A stretch of 24,041 bases of DNA from a virus: positions 1 through 24,041 of IMG/VR virus record IMGVR_UViG_3300017963_000739; one strand, written 5' to 3'. This document shows positions 6,190-11,329 of the stretch, in pieces (positions within the stretch are counted from its first letter, which is position 1; the number at the start of each line of letters is the position of its first letter). A model generated the notes under the pieces. The model saw nothing but the letters and a program-made list of their open reading frames with translations, did no database searches and was not told the DNA's origin. A program made the position numbers and the translations under genes.

Positions 6190-6698
6190 CATCTTCTCCC
6201 TTGTTGTTTATATTCAAAAAGCAGCTCATCAAATCCAATAGGAGTATAACCCCATGCTGATGTGCATACATTTATGAAGTTTTTATGAAATTTGTGCGGA
6301 CTGTGTGTATGTCCGTGAACGTTTAGCGTTCCTTTCACATCGGCATAAGCAAGATCTTTGTCATGAGTTAACACAAATATTATCCCTTTGTAGTGAAGGG
6401 TTAATTCATTGGCTATCCCATCAAATCCTACCTCATGCATTTTATTTATGGATTCATCATGATTACCTCTAATGAGGCACAGACTTCCATTTAATTGATC
6501 TCTTATCTTTTTAAGCTCTTCTACTTTCCCAAATCCAAAATCTCCCAAGTGATATACTATTGACTTTTCTGGCACTTTAGCGTTCCAATTGCTAATTATT
6601 TTCTCATTCATCTCCTTTACATCTTTGAATGGACGTTGATCATATTCAATTATGTTATGATGACTAAAATGAGTATCACTTGTGAAAAATATATTCAT
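6189..6698 (-). CDS. Calcineurin-like metallophosphoesterase
   Basis: The five motifs of the family are present: DTH (D8, H10), GD at 52-53 (HLGDFG), GNHD (78-81), the histidine H112 (LTHDK) and GHTH (129-132). These residues bind two metal ions that hydrolyse phosphate esters. The small size (169 residues) and the start FFTSDTHFSHHNIIEY are typical of a group common in phages. It overlaps the RNA ligase stop by one base, and GAGGAG eight bases upstream is its ribosome binding site. Next to an RNA ligase, a role in trimming RNA ends (for example 2',3'-cyclic phosphate) is attractive but inferred; broad phosphodiesterase activity is all the motifs show. Confidence 0.92.
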   Translation of the reverse strand: MNIFFTSDTHFSHHNIIEYDQRPFKDVKEMNEKIISNWNAKVPEKSIVYHLGDFGFGKVEELKKIRDQLNGSLCLIRGNHDESINKMHEVGFDGIANELTLHYKGIIFVLTHDKDLAYADVKGTLNVHGHTHSPHKFHKNFINVCTSAWGYTPIGFDELLFEYKQQGRR

Positions 6699-7318
6699 TA
6701 AACATACTCCTCAAACATATCTCTTCTCAGTTTAGCCATCCTTCCATCCTTGCGATAGAATACGAGACCTTCAGCCATTCCTTCCTTTTTCGCAATCCTT
6801 TTGGTAAATAGTGATGGCAAATCCCAAAACCATTGTTTTATGGATTCGAAGGTCTTAGGATATTTATTAGCACTCCAAGACTTCCAGTGACAATGTTTCT
6901 TGAGATAATCAAAAGGAACGAAGTAATGAACGTCAAGTTCATGTAAGTTTCCATTAACTGTTGGCCCTACAAGCTCGCCATATATCCTTCCTGTAAAGAA
7001 TTTATCAATCCAACCTCTTTTCATGGCTTGAATTACGCCTTCTACAGCTCGATATGTATCTGTTTTCCAATTAGCTGACACACATGGTTGTGCTGTTAGC
7101 CTATTGGTTCTGTTATCTATGGCTTGAAGAATACCTTGATCAAATATACAACAAATATTCGTTCCATGAAGTTTATCTACTGCGATAACATCTGGATCTT
7201 TGAATACCCATTCAAAATATGGTGTAACCTGTGGGATACAAACATACTTGCCATTTCTGTCCTCTCGAACAAATGGACACTGAATCTTAGGAAAATTTAT
7301 TATATCTTTATCAATCAC
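6698..7318 (-). CDS. ATP-dependent RNA ligase (Rnl2-like family)
   Basis: The nucleotidyltransferase motifs are in order: motif I KLHGTN with the predicted adenylated lysine K49, IYGELVGP around residues 112-119, motif IV EGLVF (183-187) and motif V AKLRRD with K196. These residues form the ligase-AMP intermediate that seals RNA nicks. I choose the GTG at 7316-7318 as start because GGAGGG lies five bases before it; the in-frame TTG at 7330 falls within that region and has no site. The protein has 206 residues, short for the family and lacking a separate C-terminal domain. Phage RNA ligases often repair tRNAs cut by host anticodon nucleases, and this phage carries its own tRNA. Confidence 0.88.
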   Translation of the reverse strand: MIDKDIINFPKIQCPFVREDRNGKYVCIPQVTPYFEWVFKDPDVIAVDKLHGTNICCIFDQGILQAIDNRTNRLTAQPCVSANWKTDTYRAVEGVIQAMKRGWIDKFFTGRIYGELVGPTVNGNLHELDVHYFVPFDYLKKHCHWKSWSANKYPKTFESIKQWFWDLPSLFTKRIAKKEGMAEGLVFYRKDGRMAKLRRDMFEEYV

Positions 7319-7592
7319 GCTGCCCTCCAATATATTGATCTATCGCATCTCTTGCTCTTTTACAGAACTCGAACTTATGTTCTTTCTCTTTGAAATGGAT
7401 AAAAGAAGCTCTTTTCTTTTCACCAGTTTCTTTATCTGTGTATTCTTTTGATGGAAGCGCAACCCATCTTTTACCATCTTTTTCGAATAGCGTAAGGTCT
7501 TTAAGAGTAATTCCCCACTTATCTACTGAAATATCAGCAAATCCTTTACAATAACCACTTTCATATGGTCTAAAATTTGTACATTTAATCAT
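7311..7592 (-). CDS. Small phage protein, possibly SpoVG-like fold (93 aa)
   Basis: The protein begins MIKCTNFRPYESGYCKGFAD and includes the run TLKDLTLFEKDGKRWVALPS followed by KEYTDKETGEKK and a C-terminal helix. The succession strand, strand, [VI]ALPSK, then a final helix recalls the SpoVG fold, in which a similar MPSK motif precedes a helix; the sequence match is weak. AGGG lies six bases before the ATG. It overlaps both neighbours. DNA or RNA binding would follow if the fold is right; otherwise the function is unknown. Confidence 0.65.
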   Translation of the reverse strand: MIKCTNFRPYESGYCKGFADISVDKWGITLKDLTLFEKDGKRWVALPSKEYTDKETGEKKRASFIHFKEKEHKFEFCKRARDAIDQYIGGQRD

Positions 7593-7764
7593 GACGTTCC
7601 CTCTTAATTACTTCTACTCTTCCATCTAAAGAACGAGCAAAAGCTTTAAACTCTGCTATCTCCTTCATTCTTCTTACAAGAAATTCAAGGTTATCTTTAA
7701 CTTTTCTCATCGCTTGGTATTCTTCCCTTGGACGATGAACACTACTTGAATCAACTCTAATCAC
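7585..7764 (-). CDS. Hypothetical helical protein (59 aa, GTG start)
   Basis: A GTG at 7762-7764 has GGAGGG at good spacing; the in-frame TTG 18 bases further upstream overlaps the ribosome binding site and is unlikely. The protein is largely one charged helix (EEYQAMRKVKDNLEFLVRRM) with no cysteine or membrane segment. Its start overlaps the upstream zinc-binding gene by eight bases and its end overlaps the next gene. No family recognised. Confidence 0.55.
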   Translation of the reverse strand: MIRVDSSSVHRPREEYQAMRKVKDNLEFLVRRMKEIAEFKAFARSLDGRVEVIKRERHD

Positions 7765-8029
7765 AGATGTACCCTCCTTCAAAATATTTAAACACCCGTT
7801 GCCACCATTTTAATTTCTTTTGTGGCTTTTGTGGCTTTTGTTCCACAACTTCTGGAGCTGGAACTGTATCAATTCCTTCCAGTGTAATTCCCTTGTATTT
7901 ACTGAGCTTTTTATCCCATTTCTTTACACATGTCTCACATAAAGAACGGTTCCATTGAATAGCTCTTTCAGAGAATTTATACGATCTAGTATCCTCTGAT
8001 TTCTTACAAAACTGGCATAACTTACCCAT
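7757..8029 (-). CDS. Small zinc-finger-like protein (90 aa)
   Basis: The N-terminal 40 residues carry two C-x2-C pairs (CQFCKKSEDTRSYKF, then SLCETCVKKW), consistent with a single zinc-binding treble clef or ribbon. A Pro/Gln/Lys linker follows (EVVEQKPQKPQKK), then an aromatic basic end (WWQRVFKYFEGGYICD). AAAGGGG lies nine bases before the ATG. The ATG sits within the end of the upstream membrane protein gene. Probably a nucleic-acid- or protein-binding accessory factor; the target is unknown. Confidence 0.7.
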   Translation of the reverse strand: MGKLCQFCKKSEDTRSYKFSERAIQWNRSLCETCVKKWDKKLSKYKGITLEGIDTVPAPEVVEQKPQKPQKKLKWWQRVFKYFEGGYICD

Positions 8030-8177
8030 TTTGAGTTACCCCTTTCATCATAAATTTTAATAAAGCTGCTCCAGTTCCAAAGAATGTAAGACCTATGAAC
8101 AGTTGGTATCCTAGAAATACAAAACTGCTATAAAATAGAAGTAATGATGCTAGAATTGAAATTATAAAGAGTTTCAT
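8022..8177 (-). CDS. Small two-helix membrane protein (51 aa)
   Basis: The ATG at 8175-8177 follows GAGGAG and overlaps the stop of the nested 53-residue gene (ATGA); its stop overlaps the following zinc-finger gene. The protein is hydrophobic almost throughout: MKLFIISILASLLLFYSSFV, then FLGYQLFIGLTFFGTGAALL, ending in a short polar tail KFMMKGVTQNG. Two membrane helices with a tight turn make it a holin candidate by shape only; no endolysin gene is adjacent. The overlapping starts and stops make a real gene likely. Confidence 0.7.
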   Translation of the reverse strand: MKLFIISILASLLLFYSSFVFLGYQLFIGLTFFGTGAALLKFMMKGVTQNG

Positions 8178-8335
8178 TTCTTACTCCTCTTTTTTCCACC
8201 ACTTTTTCTTTTTCGGCTTTTTCCAGCTACATTCAGTGCTATCGCAACTGCTTGTTTCTGAGGACGTCCCGCTTCCATCTCCCTTCTGATGTTCTCCGAG
8301 ATTACCTTCTTCGACTTTCCCTTCTTTAACGGCAT
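8174..8335 (-). CDS. DUF6496-like small basic protein (53 aa), nested gene
   Basis: The start is the ATG at 8333-8335, with AGAGGAG seven bases upstream; an upstream in-frame ATG lacks a site. The sequence MPLKKGKSKKVISENIRREM then EAGRPQKQAVAIALNVAGKS is the hallmark of a small family widespread in phages and annotated as DUF6496. It ends in a Lys/Arg/Ser/Gly tail. The function is unknown; the charge suggests nucleic acid binding. The gene lies almost wholly within the longer 8181-8552 frame, and its stop overlaps the membrane protein start by ATGA. Here the family match and ribosome binding site are both strong. Confidence 0.8.
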   Translation of the reverse strand: MPLKKGKSKKVISENIRREMEAGRPQKQAVAIALNVAGKSRKRKSGGKKRSKK

Positions 8336-8552
8336 AATCTTGCTCCTCTTGACACAAGTTTGCGTCATTATTTTGTTGACGCATTGTTGCGTCAGATTTC
8401 TTATAGCTTGTCTCTATCGGAATATTACATATTTCATCTTCCTTAGGCCCAGAGAATCCTCCTTGGCATCCAAGACAAATTCCTGTATTGTTCTGTTGAA
8501 CTACAGCCTTGCAACATGTACATGTCATCCAATTACTTTTAAAATTCGACAT
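8181..8552 (-). CDS. Zinc-ribbon protein with low-complexity tail (123 aa), overlaps a nested gene
   Basis: The protein begins MSNFKSNWMTCTCCKAVVQQ with the pattern C-x-CC...C-x2-C (NNTGICLGCQGGF), a compact zinc-binding head known from small phage proteins. AAGGAG lies upstream of the ATG. From residue about 73 the frame runs in the same DNA as the DUF6496-like gene but in another frame. Its tail there is low-complexity and hydrophilic (GDGSGTSSETSSCDSTECSW), ending in Lys/Trp-rich KKKKWWKKEE. The head is convincing; the tail may be an overprinted extension that only stays open because of the gene beneath it. Confidence 0.6.
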   Translation of the reverse strand: MSNFKSNWMTCTCCKAVVQQNNTGICLGCQGGFSGPKEDEICNIPIETSYKKSDATMRQQNNDANLCQEEQDYAVKEGKVEEGNLGEHQKGDGSGTSSETSSCDSTECSWKKPKKKKWWKKEE

Positions 8553-8778
8553 CTAAATCAACTCCTTCTCTTTCAAATATTTTAAATATCTCTTCAGCTA
8601 GTTTCTCTTCTTGCTCAGTCGCATCTTCTTTTTTATTGATTACATATCTACAGTGTGATGATATTTCCCAAAGAGCTGAAAAGTACTTTCGTACATTTTG
8701 TACAAGTTGTATATCTGAATGGTTATCGTCCGCATAGAATTTATATATTACTTCTGGTTGTTTAAATGTCTCAGACAC
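8539..8778 (-). CDS. Hypothetical phage protein with SALWEI motif (79 aa, GTG start)
   Basis: The GTG at 8776-8778 has AAGGAG seven bases upstream, inside the end of the RusA gene. The protein has a central helical motif (NVRKYFSALWEISSHCRYVI) and a second helix rich in Glu (EEKLAEEIFKIFEREG). I recall small phage proteins with the same FSALWEI core, none with a known function. An all-helical fold is expected. It overlaps RusA by eight bases and the zinc-ribbon gene by 14. Confidence 0.65.
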   Translation of the reverse strand: MSETFKQPEVIYKFYADDNHSDIQLVQNVRKYFSALWEISSHCRYVINKKEDATEQEEKLAEEIFKIFEREGVDLDVEF

Positions 8779-9421
8779 AGCACTTCTCCTTTAGTCCTTC
8801 AGCCCAAAAATAAAGATGCGTTCCATCTGTTTCTTCCTCCTTACTAACTCTTATAATTTGGCGATTGGATAAGCCCAATCTATTAGCTTTTTTAACTATA
8901 TAATTTATTTCTTCATCATTTAATTTATCTTTAAATACTATTGCATGCTCATTAATCATTTTATTATCCTCCAATGGAATTAAAGTAATACTAACTCCAG
9001 GTTTATTATTATATCTTTTATTAGAGATTATGGATGCTATTTGAGAATCATCCTCATAAGCTATTTTATTTAAGACGTCTAAATACATTTTTTCGTAGTT
9101 ATCTAAATCAGGTCTGCTAGTGACAAATTGCGATAGAGCCGCTTTTTTGCGCTTTTTAGACCACGAAGCAGGAATCTGGACTGATATGTCTAGGTGACAT
9201 GCGATAGGCCCGCAAATTGGCTTTAAATAGCCTTGATTGCGAAACTGTGCAGCAAATTCCCATTTCAAATTTCGTTTTATTTTAGATTGTGTATCATAAG
9301 CAATACCATTTGCCATGCGATGTCTTTTTTTAGCAATTGGAGCTCCTGAGTGATAAAAATGCATATAACTCGCCTTATTTTTAGTCTTAACTCCAGCAAT
9401 ATTAAGTGTTTTATTTTTCAT
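8771..9421 (-). CDS. rusA: RusA-like Holliday junction resolvase with C-terminal extension
   Basis: RusA cuts four-way DNA junctions during recombination and before packaging. The family signature is plain: SGAPIAKKRHRMANGIAYDT at the N-terminus, then SRPDLDNYEKMYLDVLNKI and AYEDDSQI, giving the metal-binding aspartates D105, D107 and D124/D125. The core ends near residue 150. A further 65 residues (INEHAIVFKDKLNDEEINYI, then SNRQIIRVSKEEETDGTHLY) have no counterpart in the 120-residue E. coli enzyme. The ATG at 9419-9421 has only a weak AAGG nearby. Together with the RecT-like and YqaJ genes across the divergent promoter, it completes a recombination set. Confidence 0.9.
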   Translation of the reverse strand: MKNKTLNIAGVKTKNKASYMHFYHSGAPIAKKRHRMANGIAYDTQSKIKRNLKWEFAAQFRNQGYLKPICGPIACHLDISVQIPASWSKKRKKAALSQFVTSRPDLDNYEKMYLDVLNKIAYEDDSQIASIISNKRYNNKPGVSITLIPLEDNKMINEHAIVFKDKLNDEEINYIVKKANRLGLSNRQIIRVSKEEETDGTHLYFWAEGLKEKCCV

Positions 9422-9424
9422 CAA

Positions 9425-9449
9425 CCTTTTTTCCCGAAAAAATTTTTTT
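9425..9449. other. AT-rich palindrome between rusA and the replication gene
   Basis: TTTTTTC-CC-GAAAAAA followed by a long T run on the plus strand forms a weak A/T hairpin between the two genes. It could be a weak terminator or simply low-complexity spacer; the stem has only one G-C pair. Confidence 0.25.
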
Positions 9450-10355
9450 TTATAATAATTTATATTTTCTCATCAAATTATCCACCTGTTCTTTAAATCC
9501 AGTTTCTGAATATTTAATTGTAATTGGATTTTTCTGTGCCGTTAAAAAAACAAATGTTATGGCCGTCATGTTCACATCGATCCTGATTCCTTTGTTTTTA
9601 GCTATTGATTGAAAGTTGTTTGCAATCTTTTCAGCTAAAGCTTTGTTCTTTTCCCCTCCGTCGAATTCTTGCCTTTTCTTCTTTTTTAATTGTTCTTCAT
9701 GATACGCATCTACTACCCATCGAAGAATTGTTCTATAGTCACACTTGGTCCATTGACGCTTAGGCTTATCCTGTTTCCATTCACTTAACCTTTTGTAACA
9801 CCAATCCCTTACTTCCTTTCCATATTTATCTTCAAGCTTCTGATGATCATGATCTGAAATATCAACATGGACAGCTCTTCCAATCTTTTTTTGAATTGGA
9901 GCGCGTGCGACTTTCTTTATATCCTCTTTAGAGGATATTTCTTTATTTATATTCTTTATTATATGGGTGCAGTTTTCTGCATTGCTGCCATGCAGTTTTC
10001 TGCATGTCTGATATGCAGCATTCTTAGGTTCAACTGCTTGAAGAATTCTTTCCCTTCCATTAAATGATACTGTTTTTATTAAACCCTTGGCTCTTAATTG
10101 GGATAAGATATCTTGTAGTGCTCTAACTTTTAATCCTGTGAATTCCGCTAAATATTCATTACTAGCAAAGCATCCACCTTTTTCGTCATCGTGCAACGAT
10201 TGTATTTCCGCCCATACAGCTTTTGCTGTTATAGACAAATCTTTCATTAACCAGATTTCTTTTGGAATCCAAACTCCAAGAAATCCTCTTGTTGGTAATT
10301 TTTTTTCAGAATCTGCTTGATTTAATTCTGGTTTGTTTTTATTGTTAGGATACAT
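9450..10355 (-). CDS. Winged-helix replication-type protein
   Basis: Residues about 25-105 form a winged helix domain: FLGVWIPKEIWLMKDLSITA, KAVWAEIQSLHDDEKGGCFA, then SNEYLAEFTGLKVRALQDIL and a basic wing. This HTH_36-like head is typical of phage replication initiation proteins and of some plasmid ones. A linker and a second basic helical segment (KYGKEVRDWCYKRLSEWKQD, then KCDYRTILRWVVDAYHEEQL) are like the C-terminal part of such proteins. The start at 10355 has AAAGGAGAA upstream and overlaps a 15-codon leader ORF. No helicase or polymerase follows, so the phage probably recruits host replication enzymes. A repressor role is less likely. Confidence 0.75.
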   Translation of the reverse strand: MYPNNKNKPELNQADSEKKLPTRGFLGVWIPKEIWLMKDLSITAKAVWAEIQSLHDDEKGGCFASNEYLAEFTGLKVRALQDILSQLRAKGLIKTVSFNGRERILQAVEPKNAAYQTCRKLHGSNAENCTHIIKNINKEISSKEDIKKVARAPIQKKIGRAVHVDISDHDHQKLEDKYGKEVRDWCYKRLSEWKQDKPKRQWTKCDYRTILRWVVDAYHEEQLKKKKRQEFDGGEKNKALAEKIANNFQSIAKNKGIRIDVNMTAITFVFLTAQKNPITIKYSETGFKEQVDNLMRKYKLL

Positions 10356-10392
10356 TCAAGTTCTCCTTTGTGAAAATTTGTTTGTTATACAT
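10345..10392 (-). CDS. 15-aa leader ORF before the replication gene
   Basis: An ATG at 10390-10392 preceded by AAAGGAGAATTAGA opens MYNKQIFTKENLNVS and stops eight bases inside the start of the replication gene, in a different frame. The DNA around its start and around the replication gene start is an imperfect direct repeat, AAAGGAGAA-[TC]T-[AT]-GAATGTAT. It may couple or tune translation of the replication protein. Small size makes this uncertain. Confidence 0.4.
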   Translation of the reverse strand: MYNKQIFTKENLNVS

Positions 10393-10421
10393 TCTAATTC
10401 TCCTTTATTTGTTTTAGGGTT

Positions 10422-10688
10422 TTAGGATACATAGTTTAATCCTTTGGCTAGGAGGAAATGCTTTAAAAAATTATAATCATTGTTCCTCGTTGAATAATGA
10501 TGACAAGACCCCGAAACGGGTCTACTTTGGGGGAGAAAGGTATCGCTGCTTTTCTCTCCGCCTTTTTTATCCGAAACTAATGTATTTCTAACGTCTTTCA
10601 TACCACTACTTTGGGGTTTATTCAGGGTCCCTAATATCGTATTACAATATTTATAATTTTTAGTATACATAAAATTTAAATTAATCAT
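10422..10688 (-). CDS. Doubtful ORF over a hairpin-rich segment (88 aa)
   Basis: The frame starts at an ATG overlapping the stop of the upstream HTH gene by one base (TAATG) but has no clear ribosome binding site. The product (starting MINLNFMYTKNYKYCNTILG) is polar and Ser/Asn-rich, with no domain that I recognise; LPQSRPVSGSCHHYSTRNND is the most distinctive part. The DNA carries two good hairpins, a repeated CTACTTTGGGG and one arm of a 16-bp inverted repeat, and is locally more GC-rich than its surroundings. This could be a non-coding control or origin segment, with the reading frame open by chance, or a real small gene. Confidence 0.35.
   Translation of the reverse strand: MINLNFMYTKNYKYCNTILGTLNKPQSSGMKDVRNTLVSDKKGGEKSSDTFLPQSRPVSGSCHHYSTRNNDYNFLKHFLLAKGLNYVS
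10506..10523. other. Hairpin AGACCC-GGGTCT
   Basis: AGACCC (10506-10511) and GGGTCT (10518-10523) pair perfectly around the loop CGAAAC. It is followed by CTACTTTGGGG, which recurs at 10606-10616. It lies 10 bases left of the CAGCGAT-loop hairpin, in the gap before the replication gene, so a replication origin or regulatory RNA is possible. Confidence 0.5.
10530..10559 (-). promoter_or_regulatory. Hairpin with CAGCGAT loop
   Basis: On the minus strand GAGAAA (10556-10551) pairs with TTTCTC (10538-10533) around AGCAGCGATACC; two further G-C pairs extend the stem beyond one mismatch. The loop contains the same CAGCGAT heptamer, on the same strand, as the leaders of portal, terL, the ParB-like gene and the fibre gene. 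It is not directly before a known ribosome binding site. Confidence 0.45.
10550..10565 (-). repeat. 16-bp inverted repeat, left arm
   Basis: The minus-strand sequence AAAGGCGGAGAGAAAA is identical to the plus-strand sequence at 11001-11016. The two arms face each other across the HTH gene and the divergent promoters, 435 bp apart. Confidence 0.6.
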
Positions 10689-10891
10689 TATTTCTTAACC
10701 GATTCATCTATATATTCAAACAATTCATCTTCCTTTATTAGGATTTTACCTCCAAATTTGCGTATGCACTTTTCTCTAAATTCCTTATTATTGAAGATTC
10801 TCTTCCTCCATCCTGATTCAGTTAAAAAATCATGCTTTTTTATAAGCTGACGGAATGTTAAATACTTAACGTCTTTTGCCTGTTTTTTCAT
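10688..10891 (-). CDS. Small excisionase/MerR-like HTH protein (67 aa)
   Basis: The protein contains KYLTFRQLIKKHDFLTESGW, then RKRIFNNKEFREKCIRKFGG and KILIKEDELFEYIDESVKK. The order helix, turn, helix, Gly-turn, strand ('GGKILIKEDELFEYI') is that of short winged helix proteins related to excisionases and helix-turn-helix type 17 domains. Such proteins bend DNA or repress promoters. It is the first gene leftward of the divergent promoter region, the usual place for an autoregulated switch protein. No integrase is in the window, so a transcriptional role is more likely than excision. No strong ribosome binding site is visible before the ATG. Confidence 0.65.
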   Translation of the reverse strand: MKKQAKDVKYLTFRQLIKKHDFLTESGWRKRIFNNKEFREKCIRKFGGKILIKEDELFEYIDESVKK

Positions 10892-10929
10892 ATTTTTTCC
10901 TATTTTGTTACTTTTTTTATCTTTTTTTC

Positions 10930-10956
10930 TTGACCCGATATTTTATTTTATATTAT
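10930..10956 (+). promoter_or_regulatory. Candidate promoter for the rightward recombination operon
   Basis: TTGACC (10930-10935) is a good -35 match; TATTAT (10951-10956) is the best -10 match at a short spacing of 15, with TATTGT (10954-10959) as an alternative at 18. It lies in the 126-bp gap between divergent genes and overlaps the leftward candidate promoter. Confidence 0.4.
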
Positions 10957-10967
10957 TGTAAAGTTAA
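10940..10967 (-). promoter_or_regulatory. Candidate promoter for the leftward operon
   Basis: On the minus strand TTAACT (10967-10962) and TAAAAT (10945-10940) are 16 bases apart, the -10 differing from consensus at one position and the -35 at two. The element overlaps the rightward promoter, so the two polymerases could not bind at once. Confidence 0.35.
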
Positions 10968-11000
10968 ATAAATTTCATAGAACTTTTTTTGAAATTTTTT

Positions 11001-11016
11001 AAAGGCGGAGAGAAAA
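11001..11016 (+). repeat. 16-bp inverted repeat, right arm (contains the RBS of the recombination operon)
   Basis: AAAGGCGGAGAGAAAA directly precedes the ATG of the first rightward gene and serves as its ribosome binding site; its inverted copy is at 10550-10565. Confidence 0.6.
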
Positions 11017-11017
11017 T

Positions 11018-11329
11018 ATGTTTAATTATGAACCTTCCCTAGAGGAAGAAGATTATATATATGTTGACCCAATGGAAGATTGGGTTCATGTCGATGAAGT
11101 TGCAAAATATGAAGATGATGCTAAAGAGCAATTCGAAAAGATTCTACACTGTGTTTATAACACTGGAGATGTAGAAGGGTTAGAAGACGCTCTTGATGAA
11201 ATGGCTTCAATTTTTGAAGTTAAATTACCTGAAAATAAACCAAGATTAGCTAAGAAGACAAGTGAGTTGTACGATTTTAGCGTACAGTTCACTCGCGCTA
11301 TGGCTAAACTTAATACAATAGGAGAATAA
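11018..11329 (+). CDS. Acidic protein of unknown function (103 aa)
   Basis: This is the first gene of the rightward operon, with GGCGGAG as ribosome binding site. It is very acidic at the start (MFNYEPSLEEEDYIYVDPME), then helical (EQFEKILHCVYNTGDVEGLE), ending in a helix FSVQFTRAMAKLNTIGE. No cysteine cluster or catalytic motif is seen. Its stop overlaps the RecT-like start (TAATG), so the two are translationally coupled. Acidic first genes of phage recombination operons are sometimes nuclease inhibitors or DNA mimics; nothing here proves that. Confidence 0.75.
   Translation: MFNYEPSLEEEDYIYVDPMEDWVHVDEVAKYEDDAKEQFEKILHCVYNTGDVEGLEDALDEMASIFEVKLPENKPRLAKKTSELYDFSVQFTRAMAKLNTIGE

Noticed and set aside
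10688-10891. True excisionase of an integrated prophage
   Set aside because: No integrase, attachment site or host gene is present in the window; the fold fits equally well to a small transcriptional regulator.
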